Source: Bog-473 sp963821755
Lineage (GTDB): Bacteria; Actinomycetota; Acidimicrobiia; Acidimicrobiales; RAAP-2
Direction of reading: 5' to 3'
Length of the DNA: 64,000 bases
Assembly: GCA_963821755.1 (NCBI GenBank)
Contig: CAWGEX010000003.1
Location: forward strand, 434,001 to 498,000
The notes under the pieces were generated by a model. It saw nothing but the letters and a program-made list of their open reading frames with translations, was not told the DNA's origin and ran no database searches. Of the stretch, positions 8,635-18,385 are shown piece after piece. Each line of letters starts with the position of its first letter. Within the stretch, counting starts at the first letter, position 1. The position numbers and the translations under genes are program-made.

Positions 8635-10256
8635 TCACTTGGGCAGGGCGACCGTCTGCACGCTGTAGTCCCCGTGAGCGAAGGCGGCGCGCAAGACTTT
8701 CTTGTCGAACTTGCCCACGCTGGTCTTGGGGATCTCGTCGATGAAGGTCCACTGGTCAGGGAGCCACCAGCGCGGCACCCGCTCCACCAGGAATTGCCAG
8801 CAGCTCGTCGGCGCTCGGCGACGTGCCCGGCGACAGCACCACGCAGACCAAGGGACGCTCGGACCACTTCGGGTCCGGGATGGCAATGACGGCCGCCTCG
8901 AAGACGTCGGGGTGGGCCATGACGGCGTTTTCCAGCTCCACCGAGGAGATCCACTCACCGCCCGACTTGATCACGTCCTTGGTGCGGTCCGAGATCGTCA
9001 TGTAGCCCTGATGGTCCAGCGTGCCGACGTCACCGGTACACAACCACCCGTCGTGGAACTTCGAGGGATCCTCATCCTTGTAGTACGAGCCTGTGACCCA
9101 CGGCCCGCGGATCTCGAACTCCCCGATGGCCTTGCCGTCGCTGGGCAACACGGTGCCGTCCTCGGCCACCACCCGAACCTCGACGCCGGCCACCACCCTC
9201 CCGGCCTTGATCTTGTAGTACATGTCGTCGTGGCCCTCGATGCGCCGGGCCGGCGGCAAGCCGAACGCAGCCAGTGGGCTCGTCTCGGTCATGCCCCACC
9301 CCTGGATGATCGTGGCACCGAACCGCTCCTCGAACTGCTCGATGAGCGACTGGGGCACGGCGGCCCCACCCGCTGTAATGCCCCGCACACTCGAGAAGTC
9401 CACCTCCGACTCGATATGCAGCAATCCGTTCCAGATGGTCGGCACCCCGCAGGCCAGGGTCGGGTGGAGCTCGTTGAAGATCTTGCCCAGCGGCTCCCCC
9501 ATCAAGAACATCTGCGGCATGATCATGTCGGTGCCCGGCCAGCCACGCCCCGTAGGGCGTGCCCCAGGCCATGGCGTGGAACATGGGAACGATGATGAGG
9601 ATCCGGTCCTTCTCGGTCACCCCTACCGAGGAGGCCGACTGCAGCGCCTGCGTGTGCAACCAGGTGGAGCGATGGGAGTACACCACGCCCTTGGGGTTGC
9701 CGGTGGTGCCGCTGGTGTAACACATGGCTGCCGCCGAGCGCTCGTCCAACACCGGCCACTCGAACCCCGACTCCTCGGCGGCCAGAAGCTCCTCGTAGGA
9801 GAGGGTCTCCCCCAGCGCCGACGTGTCGCCCTCCCCCACGACGATGAACGTCTCGACCGTCTTCAGGTCGTCTTTGATGGCCGCCAGGAGGGGAATCAGC
9901 GACGCATCGACGATGATGACCCGGTCCTCGGCGTGGTTGACCACGTAGGCCAGCTGTTCGGCCGGGAGCCTGACGTTGAGGGTGTGCAGCACCGCCCCCA
10001 TGCACGGGATGGCCAGGTACGCCTCCAGGTGTCCCTGGTTGTTCCAGCAGAACGTGCCCACCCGATCGCCGTTCTCGATGCCCAGTCGTTGCAGGGCGGC
10101 GGCCAGCTTCTCGGCCCGGCCGGCCACCTCATTGAAGGTGGCGGAGCGGTGACCCTCGGCCTCGACCGTGATGACCCGGCTGTCCCCGTGCACCGCCAGT
10201 CCGTAGCGGAGGATGTCGGTGATCAAGAGCGGGGCGTCCTGCATGGTGCTGCGCAT
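8635..10256 (-). CDS. Medium/long-chain fatty-acyl-CoA synthetase with two +1 frameshifts
   Basis: An AMP-forming acyl-CoA synthetase that activates fatty acids with ATP and CoA. The P-loop motif MCYTSGTTGNPKGV is present, as are GWGMTETSP, the WLCTGDVG hinge, RTKDVIKSGGEWIS and the C-terminal lysine motif KTSVGKFDKK. The frame is broken twice. Near 9534-9536 an extra base turns AGTDMIMPQ into AGHRHDHAA. Near 8794-8795 an extra base turns LLAFLVERVPRWWLP into LLAIPGGAGAA. Removing both gives 539 residues, the normal family length. The ATG at 10256 has AAAGGA upstream. It is transcribed away from the NlpC/P60 gene. It is broken if the sequence is right; otherwise it is a normal enzyme. Confidence 0.9.
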
Positions 10257-10312
10257 CGCGTGGTCCTTTCGCTGGCCGATCCGGCTCCAAGTATGACGAG
10301 TGCGCACACCGC

Positions 10313-11284
10313 GTGCCTGCCGAACGACCTTTCTCTGGGGTGGCTGCCCCCCTTCTCGCCCTCGTCGGAGTGGCAGCGGGCGTCCTCACCAGTGGCGCCG
10401 TGGTGCTGGCCGGGGTGGCGGGCATGGTCACCCTCGACTCCGGTGGTTCGAGCCCGAGCACGGCTGCCACCGGTGCGATTCCCCCTGCCATGCTCACCCT
10501 GTACGAGCAGGCGGCCGGCACCTGCCCCGGCCTGTCGTGGGCCGTGTTGGCCGCCATCGGTACGGTGGAGTCCGGGAACGGCACGTCGAATCTCCCAGGC
10601 GTCCACTCGGGTGCCAATGCCGCCGGGGCGGAGGGCCCGATGCAGTTCGAGCCGGCCACGTTCGCCGCGTACGACATGCCGGTCCCGCCGGGAGGGGCGA
10701 GCCCGCCCAACCCCTATGACCCGACGGATGCCGTCTACGCGGCGGCACGGTATTTGTGCGCCAATGGAGCGGGCAGCGGCGCCACCCTCACTGCGGCCGT
10801 CTTCGCCTACAACCACAGCCAGGCCTACGTGAGCGAGGTCCTCAACCTGGCCGAGACCTACATCCAGCCCCCAGCGCACACGGTGTCAGCCGGTCCGGTC
10901 CGGACCGTGGCCGTCGAATGGGCCATCGCCCAGATCGGCACTCCCTACATCTGGGGTGGCGAAACGCCTGGCGTCGGCTTTGACTGTTCTGGGCTGGTCC
11001 AGGCGGCCTACAAGGTGGCCGGCATCGCCTTGCCCCGGGTGGCCCAGGACCAGTTCGATGCCGGACCGCAGCTTCCAGCAGGCGTGCCCCCCGCCTCGGG
11101 CGATCTGGTCTTCTTCGGCGGCGGGACGGCCGATGTCGAACACGTGGGGCTGGTGGTGGCCCCCGACGTCATGGTCGACGCCCCGTTCACCGGTGCCGAC
11201 GTCAGGGAGGACCGGTTCCCGTCGACCGTCGGGGGCGCCTTTGGCAGCCAGATCTTCGTGGGTGCGACCCGGCCCGGCGGTTAG
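10313..11284 (+). CDS. Secreted lytic transglycosylase / NlpC-P60 endopeptidase
   Basis: A 323-residue cell-wall hydrolase with two catalytic domains. After an N-terminal hydrophobic segment (LLALVGVAAGVLTSGAVVLAGVAG, a signal or anchor) comes a transglycosylase-like domain with AAIGTVESGNG, which holds the catalytic Glu, then GPMQFEPATFAAY and AAARYLC. From about residue 198 an NlpC/P60 domain follows: GTPYIWGGETPGVGFDCSGLVQAAY with the catalytic Cys, then DVEHVGLVV with the His. It should cut both glycan and peptide bonds of peptidoglycan. The GTG at 10313 is used. It is divergent from the acyl-CoA synthetase, with a 56-base gap. Secretion is inferred from the hydrophobic N-terminus. Confidence 0.88.
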   Translation: MPAERPFSGVAAPLLALVGVAAGVLTSGAVVLAGVAGMVTLDSGGSSPSTAATGAIPPAMLTLYEQAAGTCPGLSWAVLAAIGTVESGNGTSNLPGVHSGANAAGAEGPMQFEPATFAAYDMPVPPGGASPPNPYDPTDAVYAAARYLCANGAGSGATLTAAVFAYNHSQAYVSEVLNLAETYIQPPAHTVSAGPVRTVAVEWAIAQIGTPYIWGGETPGVGFDCSGLVQAAYKVAGIALPRVAQDQFDAGPQLPAGVPPASGDLVFFGGGTADVEHVGLVVAPDVMVDAPFTGADVREDRFPSTVGGAFGSQIFVGATRPGG

Positions 11285-11561
11285 GCGGGCGGTGACAAGG
11301 TGCTCTTCATGCGAGAAGTATGGGGGGGCGTGGCCCCTTGGCCGCCGCGGCGGATGAATGGTCGTCCCTACACCTCAATGGCTCTTGGCCCGGACGGTGG
11401 CACACGGCGGCCTTTTGGCTCACAGCAACTCGTGACGACGCCAAGCGACCCGTCCAATCGCCCAATCGGGCCAGCATCCGCAATCCCAGTTGGCACGGGA
11501 TGAATGCAGTGCTAGACCAGACCAACGTGACGAAAGCACGACCCATGAGAGGAGTGGCCAA

Positions 11562-11870
11562 ATGAAGTTTGTCGTGACATGGAAAACCCGGAGCGGTGCA
11601 TCCGCAGCGGACAATGAAGCTGCGGCGGCTCGTACCCTTGAGGTCTTCGGGAAGTGGTCGCCGCCATCCGACGAGACATTCCATCAGTTCTTGGGTCGTC
11701 TCGACGGTACGGGCGGTTTCGCCGTCGTCGAGACCGACAATCCAGATTCGCTCGCTGAAGCCCCGGCGAAGTTCGGCACCTACTTGGATTTCGAGATAAT
11801 CCCAGTGAACGACATCACCGAGACCACGCGCCTGCTCGGTGAGGGAGTCGAGTTCCGCAAGTCGATCTAG
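11562..11870 (+). CDS. DUF3303 family protein
   Basis: A 102-residue protein beginning MKFVVTWKTRSGAS and ending with a conserved-looking LLGEGVEFRKS. Length and the opening M-K-F-V-V-T-W strand match DUF3303, a ferredoxin-like-fold family of unknown function found in actinobacteria and proteobacteria. A good ribosome site (GAGAGGAG) precedes the ATG, so an upstream in-frame ATG at 11490 is not used. It is followed after 114 bases by a SnoaL-like gene on the same strand. Confidence 0.8.
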   Translation: MKFVVTWKTRSGASAADNEAAAARTLEVFGKWSPPSDETFHQFLGRLDGTGGFAVVETDNPDSLAEAPAKFGTYLDFEIIPVNDITETTRLLGEGVEFRKSI

Positions 11871-11984
11871 AGGTTCCCAGGAATAAGGGTCGGGTGCGTC
11901 TCTGGCGACCCGAGGCTCTTTGGTTCGAAGTGCAGACGCTAGTCGCGATGATCTTGGCGGCTCGCTAATGACAACGGAGGCTCC

Positions 11985-12386
11985 ATGAGCATAAGCGTGG
12001 AAGAACTGGCTATGTCGTACCACCAAGCTTGGACCGATCTTGATCCAGCGGTGATTGCTGCATTGCACTCACAAGATTCAGTGTTCCACATGCATGGGGT
12101 CGGTGATCCGGCGACTGGCCGAATGGCTGTCCGCGACATGATCTCGTCACTACTCGCCTTTGTGCCCGATCTTCATTTCGAGATCAAGAGGCTGCACGCG
12201 GGCGCCGATCATTTTGCCCTCGAATATGACATGTCTGGCACTTTCGATGGAAGAGAATTTACGTGCGACGGCGCTGACATCATCACGGTGACCGATGGCT
12301 TGGTGACGCGGAAAGACACCTACCTCGACGTGGTTGCTCTCATTGATCAGGTTGGTCCACTGCCCGTCATCAGCGCTTCCGTCTAA
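11985..12386 (+). CDS. SnoaL-like / NTF2-fold protein
   Basis: A 133-residue protein of the SnoaL-like polyketide cyclase/NTF2 superfamily. It shows the typical helix-start ELAMSYHQAWTDLDPAVIAALHSQDSVFHMHGVGDPATGR, then VPDLHFEIKRLHAGADHFALEYDMSGTFDG and GADIITVTDGLVTRKDTYLD at the end. Members are small alpha+beta barrels that act as isomerases, cyclases or unknown enzymes; no substrate can be assigned. GGAGG lies just before the ATG. It is probably cotranscribed with the DUF3303 gene. Confidence 0.82.
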   Translation: MSISVEELAMSYHQAWTDLDPAVIAALHSQDSVFHMHGVGDPATGRMAVRDMISSLLAFVPDLHFEIKRLHAGADHFALEYDMSGTFDGREFTCDGADIITVTDGLVTRKDTYLDVVALIDQVGPLPVISASV

Positions 12387-12471
12387 CGGTTTTGAATCGG
12401 TCTGTCGGCTTCATCCAACCACGACCGAGACCTTCAGAGCTATCCCTCATCGCCGGCCGGGGCGCAGCGCG

Positions 12472-12828
12472 TTACTCCAACTCCTTCCAGTGCTCCCGAC
12501 CAAAAAGGCGTCCAAATCGAGCTGTGAGGGAGGGGCCTTCGTCGTGGGCGGTATCAGGATGGAGCACAAGTGCACCCTTTGGCGCCGGAAGATTTGCGGC
12601 TTCCTCGTCTGTTATGGCACAACGGACCAAAGTCGTCGTCATTTCCGTCACCTGGTCACGGTCAACAAACCGCAGACCATGCTTCGTCTTGACGGCGATC
12701 CCGTCGAAAAGATCAAGTTCAGGGATCTGCAAGACGTGCTCGACTGTGCCGAACTGAGTATCCGTTGAACTGAGCACCGCTGCACCAATCGGCAGGGCCT
12801 CGTATGAGATCGGGCGTCCTTCGTCCAT
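12472..12828 (-). CDS. PRC-barrel-like (DUF2171-type) protein
   Basis: A 118-residue protein whose core, LPIGAAVLSSTDTQFGTVEHVLQIPELDLFDGIAVKTKHGLRFVDRDQVTEMTTTLVRCAITDEEAANL, reads like a single PRC-barrel/DUF2171 domain: a small beta barrel that often senses or scaffolds. The ATG at 12828 follows AGAGGAGGACCG, a strong ribosome site, so the longer upstream frame is rejected. It is convergent with the SnoaL-like gene. Function is unknown. Confidence 0.7.
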   Translation of the reverse strand: MDEGRPISYEALPIGAAVLSSTDTQFGTVEHVLQIPELDLFDGIAVKTKHGLRFVDRDQVTEMTTTLVRCAITDEEAANLPAPKGALVLHPDTAHDEGPSLTARFGRLFGREHWKELE

Positions 12829-13028
12829 CGGTCCTCCTCTGTCACTCGGGACTCTATCGAGCGAGCTGACGGCAAAGTGAAACTGGTGCCCCCAATACGC
12901 GGCACTGGGGTCACCGTCCGAGCGGCTGCCGGCGCCCTGCTGATTTTGGGGGTGAGGCATGGCGATGGATCTCTCGGGTTTGGCGGTCCAATGGCTGTTG
13001 TTGACGCGCCAGAGGCTACCGTCCACTC

Positions 13029-13247
13029 ATGGCAACCCATGACGTGACTATTGACCTCCCCACTCGATTCGTGCTCCATTCGGATGTGACCTTCGTCGTA
13101 TGGAGTGACGACGCCAAGCTCGGCGAGCTCCAGGTAAGCAAGGGCTCCATCGACTGGTTGCCTGGCAACGGCCGGACCCGCTACCGGATGCGCTGGGAAA
13201 AGTTCAACGAGGTCATGAAGAGTGAAGGCCGCGCAACGCCGCGTTAG
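13029..13247 (+). CDS. Small conserved hypothetical protein
   Basis: A 72-residue protein, MATHDVTIDLPTRFVLHSDVTFVVWSDD, continuing with KLGELQVSKGSIDWLPGNGRTRYRMRWEKF. The KLGEL.VSKG.IDW and MRWEKF segments resemble a small actinobacterial family of unknown function, probably a beta-rich fold ending in a helix. No ribosome site is obvious. It is divergent from the PRC-barrel-like gene, with a 200-base gap between the two starts. Confidence 0.65.
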   Translation: MATHDVTIDLPTRFVLHSDVTFVVWSDDAKLGELQVSKGSIDWLPGNGRTRYRMRWEKFNEVMKSEGRATPR

Positions 13248-13358
13248 GGCGCCCCAAACGCCTCACGCAATTGATCCATGTGCAGTTGTTCGCCCGATTG
13301 AGCCGTCTTGCTTGAGCAGGGGCCACGATGCGCAAGGCTGTCCAAACGGGCAGTGGGG

Positions 13359-14357
13359 CTAAAGGGCACCGTGGACCTCGAGCCCGACCATGCTGATTTG
13401 GATGGGCAGCACCTGATAGCGCTTGTCCAAGACGGTGACGCGATCCTCAAGTGTCTCTTTGGTCTTTCGGGTGGCGCTCAAGATCGTGACTGAGCCACCG
13501 TCTCCGCCAGCCCCATTGACCTTCCATCCGACCGCGCCTTGCGCCGCTGCGCACTCAATCACCCGCCTTGCGTCCACACCCACAAGCCCAGGATGCAGCG
13601 ACCCCTGAGCCTCGGTGTTGGCGATCATCGCCTGGCCGAGAGCGTCGAGATCCCGGGCAAGGACAGCGTCGCGAGCCGCGACCGCCGCAACCCGCAACCG
13701 CGAGAACACCCCTGACCCGCTTCTCCCCACATCCTCGATGACCTGGCGATGCACGGCCGAGGAGTCGTGGGCGCGACCGAGGAAAACCAGCGTCAGCCGG
13801 GGGCTGAGCTCCTCCCAGGTGGGCAGCGGGTACACCCTGGCCTCGGGGTACGCCTCGATTTCGAGGTAATTGATCCCGCCGAACGCCGCGCTCAGCTGGT
13901 CCTGGATCCCGCTCTGGACACCGAGAATGTCGACTTCGAGCCGATGCGCTGCGTAGGCGATGTCGCGCGGCGAGCGTTGCTCCAGGCGCAACGCGGCCAA
14001 TCCGCCCAGCAGAGCAACCGCAACCGCTGCCGAGGTACCGGTGCCGCAACCAGCTGGTACGCCGGAACGAACACTGACTTCCACCGCGAGTCCCCTTGGG
14101 GGTGGGAACGCGTCGATGGCGGCCTCCAGCAGCGGGTGGCGGGCGACCCGGGTCGCCCTCGGGACGATGGAGTACCGGTCGCCGAAGGTATCCACGTCGA
14201 GCACCACAGGGTCCGGGCCTACTGTCGTGCGGATCGAAACCTCTACTCCCGGCGTCACTGCGATATTCAAGACCCGTCCCGGTCCCCCAAACCAGGTGTC
14301 GGTCCACCCACCGTTGTCACAAACCCGCACGGGAGCCGACGCCTCGATCACCACCAT
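13359..14357 (-). CDS. GHMP-family sugar kinase
   Basis: A 332-residue kinase of the GHMP superfamily (galactokinase, heptose-7-phosphate kinase and related enzymes). The N-terminus MVVIEASAPVRVCDNGGWTDTWFGGPGRVLNIAV holds the substrate-binding segment. The ATP loop is SGVPAGCGTGTSAAVAVALLGG, and the C-terminal GHMP motif is GWKVNGAGGDGGSVTIL. It should phosphorylate a sugar or sugar phosphate. The CDNGGWTDTW form is closest to the heptose/arabinose kinase side of the family, but the substrate cannot be fixed. ATG 14357 starts at the natural N-terminus; the longer open frame upstream has no homology. It lies downstream of the secreted hydrolase on the same strand. Confidence 0.85.
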   Translation of the reverse strand: MVVIEASAPVRVCDNGGWTDTWFGGPGRVLNIAVTPGVEVSIRTTVGPDPVVLDVDTFGDRYSIVPRATRVARHPLLEAAIDAFPPPRGLAVEVSVRSGVPAGCGTGTSAAVAVALLGGLAALRLEQRSPRDIAYAAHRLEVDILGVQSGIQDQLSAAFGGINYLEIEAYPEARVYPLPTWEELSPRLTLVFLGRAHDSSAVHRQVIEDVGRSGSGVFSRLRVAAVAARDAVLARDLDALGQAMIANTEAQGSLHPGLVGVDARRVIECAAAQGAVGWKVNGAGGDGGSVTILSATRKTKETLEDRVTVLDKRYQVLPIQISMVGLEVHGAL

Positions 14358-14468
14358 GCATTCCCCATCATGTGGGCCAGCCCGGCCCCTTCGGGCGCAT
14401 GACACCGCGGCCGTACCCCGCAGGTTGACGTGACCCCGCCATGGACGCCCCGGCAAGTGCCAAACGAG

Positions 14469-16036
14469 TCAGCGAGCTGGCCGTGCGACTTGTGAAACAG
14501 CTGCCGAGTGCAGCAGCTCGACACCATCCGCCGTGAGCAGGAACCCATCCGCTGCGGTCCCTTCGAACGGCACGAGCCCAGGCTGAGACGAACTGGCCGT
14601 GGCTCTTGTAGAGGCTGGCCAGATGGGCCGCGCTGTACGGCACGGTGGAGCCGAATAGGAGGCAGAAGCCCCCGCTGTTTCCTTGGCTGCCCAGTGCAGC
14701 GATCGGCGCGTCGACCTGTGGAGTTCGCACGCCTCCGATGGCGTTTCCGTTGGCGTCAAGCTGGTACACCACCGGCGAAACGTGGGTCGTCGCCAAGACG
14801 GAGGCCCGAGGTGGCGGTGTCCCATGGACGACCCACCGGTTGAGCCAGTAGACCGCGGCGTCGAGGGCCCAGTGCGTTCCACCGGTGTTGATGGGAACGG
14901 CGCAGCTGAAACCACCCACGGGAGTGCGCGTCGGGTTCTGCATGGCAGCCAGATTTTCTACGGCGCCCTGACCGTTGCCGGTGTCGTTGGGACCGATGGC
15001 GAGACCGTAGTAGTCGTAGTGCGAGCTGCCTGCGACCTCCCAGAGTCGGAACCACTTTGGATTGCCGTAGTGCAGCCGGTCAGTCAGGTTGCTGTTGTCG
15101 ACGTCGGTTTCGGTCTCGAACTCGAGCACCGGAACGCCGAGGTCACTGCGGATCGTCGTCGGGGCCGGGGCCGAGACATTGGTCTGCGGTGCTTGGGAGA
15201 GTGAAGCACCGGTACCAAACTGGCTGTGCACGAGGAAGCCTTGGAAGACGTGGGCAATCGGCTGCACCGCATCGATGTACGTCATGAGGCGTCCGGCCGA
15301 CTGCGACTCACCGGCCGCAATCAGCGTGTGCGGCCGCAATCCAGCCAGGATCATCGCTGCGTCGTCGCGAACCGCTTGGCCGGCCTGGGAGAAAATGTCG
15401 TAGGAGAAGCTGTCGCCTGGGTGCGAGAGCGACGAGTACTCGGCAGGATCGGTGGTTTTCGCCGCGTCGACACCGACCTTGCTGGGCGGACACCCCCACC
15501 CAGGCGAAGCCGTCGCGGACCAGTTCGTTGTGGGACAGCGTCCAGTCCGGGGCGTCGTCCGTGCCGCCGCTCACATTGAGCCACTCGACCACGACGGTCC
15601 CGTTGAACCTCTTCGGGTTGATCGGACGGTAGACGGCTATCCGTGTCCTGTACGGCGCGCTCACGCCAGTCGTGATCTTCCACTTCCCGTCGCTCGTCAG
15701 GGGCTGCGCTGGCACATAGGAGTGAGCGGTGCCCGAAAGGAAGAACTGCGACTTCTCGTAACCGACCTTTGACAGGTCGAAACTTGTGCCATAGAGGGTG
15801 TTGTTGAAGGTGGGAGAACCGACTCGAACGGGCCCGGTTACGGTGATTCCTGAGAAGGCGTGTGAAGTTGTCGTCGGCGTCGAACTGCCGGAGGATGTGG
15901 ACGACGCTGAGCTGGGTAGTCCACGGCACCCCACGAGAACGACGCTCAGACTGAGGGCTGCTGCGATACCGCGTGCGATGCGCCGATGGCCGCACCTCCT
16001 ACCGGCTTCTCGGCCGACGATCACCTCTGTCGTCAT
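14469..16036 (-). CDS. Secreted alpha/beta-hydrolase-domain lipoprotein with two +1 frameshifts
   Basis: An exported protein with a lipoprotein-type signal (GIAAALSLSVVLVGCRG) and a Ser/Thr-rich linker. The body is of the 'alpha/beta hydrolase domain' family (Abhydrolase_10-like), with TVVVEWLNVSGGTDDAPDWTLSHNELVRDGFAWVGVSAQ, then AAGESQSAGRLMTYIDAVQPIAHVFQGFLVHS with a nucleophile-elbow-like GESQSA. Two extra bases break the frame. At 15479-15480 VSAQQVGVDAAKTTDP is lost. At 14580 VSAGLVPFEGTAADGFLLTADGVELLHSAAV is lost. Corrected length is 521 residues. An ATG at 16048 is an alternative start. It is probably an esterase or a depolymerase-like hydrolase; the substrate is unknown. Confidence 0.78.
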
Positions 16037-16270
16037 GACTTCCCCCATGGTCGGAACCGCACCGTAGTCACAATGGCGGCTTCGTGTCCGCAGTTGACTC
16101 GACTTGCCACAGACCGGGCGCTCAGGTCTGCCGGCTCCGTGCACCATCTGGCCTGGAACTTCAAATGGGTGTGTCGTTCGGATTGCTATCCCGGTACGCC
16201 GGGCGGGGTGAACGCCTGAACGCCGACGGAAACGGCGCCCCGTGATTCGCAAGACGATCAAAATGGAGGA

Positions 16271-16639
16271 GTGCTACTCATTGATGCAGCAAATGTGGTC
16301 GGGTCTCGTCCGACCGGCTGGTGGCGGGACCGAGCAGGAGCCGCCCGGACGTTCGTGGACCAGGTCAGGGCGGCTGTTGACTCGGGACGGCTCGCCCAAC
16401 CTGTCGTCGTGGTCCTGGAAGGCCAGGCTCGCAGGGGCGTCCCGGATGGCGACGCCAACGGCGTCACGGTCCTTCACGCTGCGGGCAGCGGTGACGACAC
16501 GATCATTGATGTCGCCTCAAACGCCTCTGATCAAGAGGTCACACTCGTCACGGCGGATCGCGAACTACGGCGGCGGGCTGAGGTCCTAGGAGCCGGCGTG
16601 GTTGGACCGGGCTGGCTCCTTGAGATCCTCGAGCAGTGA
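16271..16639 (+). CDS. NYN/PIN-like nuclease-fold protein (YacP-type)
   Basis: A 122-residue protein opening with MLLIDAANVVGSRPTGWWRDR, the acidic motif of NYN/PIN-like RNases. It continues with DDTIIDVASNASDQEVTLVTADRELRRRAEVLGAGVVGPGWLLEIL, carrying further conserved Asp residues. Related proteins act on RNA or are of unknown role. The only in-frame start is GTG 16271. Its ribosome site GGAGGA ends directly at the start codon, an unusually short spacing. It is followed by the phosphodiesterase gene after 162 bases. Confidence 0.78.
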   Translation: MLLIDAANVVGSRPTGWWRDRAGAARTFVDQVRAAVDSGRLAQPVVVVLEGQARRGVPDGDANGVTVLHAAGSGDDTIIDVASNASDQEVTLVTADRELRRRAEVLGAGVVGPGWLLEILEQ

Positions 16640-16801
16640 ACTCAATATCAGCACGGTGCAGACCAACCCGTCGCCCGCCACATTTCGCCCGAACACCGGG
16701 ACCTCGAGAAACCTCGACCCTTCGGGGCAGGTCGAGGGCTCCTCGGCGGTCCAAAGCGCTCGAGTCGAATGCCAAGCGGGCGTCGGGCCTACGCTTCGTG
16801 T

Positions 16802-18289
16802 ATGAGCGCCCTCGTCCCGGCGACCACCGGCCAACGTGACCGGGCCCTCCAGGTGCTTTTGAGCCGCGACCTCGAGCCCATCGTCGACATGGTCGGCTGG
16901 TCGAGGGCCGATGGCGCCTACGAAGTCGCCTCGGCCGAGGGATCCGTGCGGTTCCGCCGCGACGCCGGCGCGGATGGCGGCTTCTGGATCGAGTCGGCCA
17001 CTGGTCAGAACCCGCTCGCGGTGCAGGACCAGAGGCGCTTCGTCGGACTTGAGGCCGAGCGGGCCACGCCGCATCCGAGTCGGCGCCACAACAGCTATCC
17101 CCACGCGTTCGAACAGTTCGCCCAGCTTTTCGACCATCCGTCTGCGCCCGACCTCTGCGTGATCCACAGTGCGTCGCACAACTGGGCCGACCAGGGCGGG
17201 CACCTCGGGGAACATGGATCGCTGGGCGTGGTACAGGCGAGGGCACCCTTCATCGTCGCCGGCGCCGGGGTGACAAGGCTCGGAATGGCCGATATCGGCT
17301 GCCGGCTCACCGACGTGGCGCCGACGATGCTGCGGCTGCTCGCGGCCGATCACGACCCCGACCGGCAGCTGCTCTCCTACCAGGACGGGTCGGTGATCGA
17401 TTCCCTGCTCGAGGGCCCGGGCCGGGCCCGGTATCTGATCGGGATTCTCTGGGACGGGACCAACCCCAACGTGCTCTACGACCTTGCCGGTCGGGGCGAG
17501 GCCCCGAACGTGGCGCGCCTGATCGGCGAGGGCACGGCCTGCCGGTACGGGGCGCTGGCATCGCTCCCGACCGTGACCCTCGCCAACCACACAACGATCC
17601 TCACCGGCAGCCACCCAGGCCACCACGGGATCCTCCACAATGCCTGGATCGACCGGCGCACCGGGGCGCAGGTCATCACCAACTCGCCGGCGACGTGGGC
17701 GAACTCCATGCAGTGGCTCAACTCTGGAGTGCAGACCATGCATCACGCGGCCAGGCGTCTGCGTCCCGGGACCACCGCCTCGATCAACGAACCCTGCGAC
17801 GCCGGGGCCGACTACTCGACGTTCGGCCTCGTGCGCAACGGCGAGCTGCCGCCGCCTGCCCCCGGACCCGACGACCTGCCCGACGCCACCGCACGGTTCG
17901 TCAGGCCAAGCAAGGACTACCGGTGGGCGTCGCGGGTGGACCACACGGCCGTCGAGCAGTTCCACCGCGTCTGGACTGACGGTGGGGGTGAACCACCCGT
18001 CTTCACGTGGGTCAACTTCACCCTGACCGACTCGGCGTTCCACGAGGGCGGCCCGTACTCGGAGATGGCGGCGAGCGCCGTGCGGGACAGCGACGCCCGG
18101 CTGGGTCGCATCTTGGAGAGGGTCGAGCAGGCCGGGGTGTGGGAAGACACCGCCTTCTTCCTGGTTGCCGACCACGGTATGGAGGAGTCCGACCCCGCGG
18201 TTCGAGGGGACTGGGACGTGGCCCTCGCGGAGGCACAGGTGGTGGTGCGCGACGAGGGGTACGGCTTCTTGTACCTGAGCGGTTCGTGA
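16802..18289 (+). CDS. Alkaline-phosphatase-superfamily phosphodiesterase with permuted domain order
   Basis: A 495-residue protein of the nucleotide pyrophosphatase/phosphodiesterase (alkaline phosphatase) superfamily. Residues 211-495 carry the motifs that normally come first: GILWDGTNPN with metal Asp218, TLANHTTILTGSHPGHHGILHN with the nucleophile region, then DSAFHEGG and VADHGMEESD. The motifs that normally close the fold come earlier, at residues 122-180: HLGEHGSLGVVQARAPFIVAGAGV and DVAPTMLRLL. The order therefore appears circularly permuted within one frame. No signal peptide is seen. It should hydrolyse a phosphodiester or phosphoester; the substrate is unknown. The ATG at 16802 is chosen over an upstream ATG because homology-like sequence starts just after it. 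Confidence 0.8.
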   Translation: MSALVPATTGQRDRALQVLLSRDLEPIVDMVGWSRADGAYEVASAEGSVRFRRDAGADGGFWIESATGQNPLAVQDQRRFVGLEAERATPHPSRRHNSYPHAFEQFAQLFDHPSAPDLCVIHSASHNWADQGGHLGEHGSLGVVQARAPFIVAGAGVTRLGMADIGCRLTDVAPTMLRLLAADHDPDRQLLSYQDGSVIDSLLEGPGRARYLIGILWDGTNPNVLYDLAGRGEAPNVARLIGEGTACRYGALASLPTVTLANHTTILTGSHPGHHGILHNAWIDRRTGAQVITNSPATWANSMQWLNSGVQTMHHAARRLRPGTTASINEPCDAGADYSTFGLVRNGELPPPAPGPDDLPDATARFVRPSKDYRWASRVDHTAVEQFHRVWTDGGGEPPVFTWVNFTLTDSAFHEGGPYSEMAASAVRDSDARLGRILERVEQAGVWEDTAFFLVADHGMEESDPAVRGDWDVALAEAQVVVRDEGYGFLYLSGS

Positions 18290-18385
18290 GTTTCTGCGCA
18301 CCGAGTCCTGGCTAGCGCTGCCCTCGGGACACGTGCCTGCGGGATCCGACGCTGGACCTGGACGGTCGACCGCCAACGACGCTGC

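Noticed and set aside
11307..12068. A 253-codon frame on the minus strand opposite the DUF3303 gene
   Set aside because: The + strand carries two genes with ribosome sites and family patterns; the minus frame has none.
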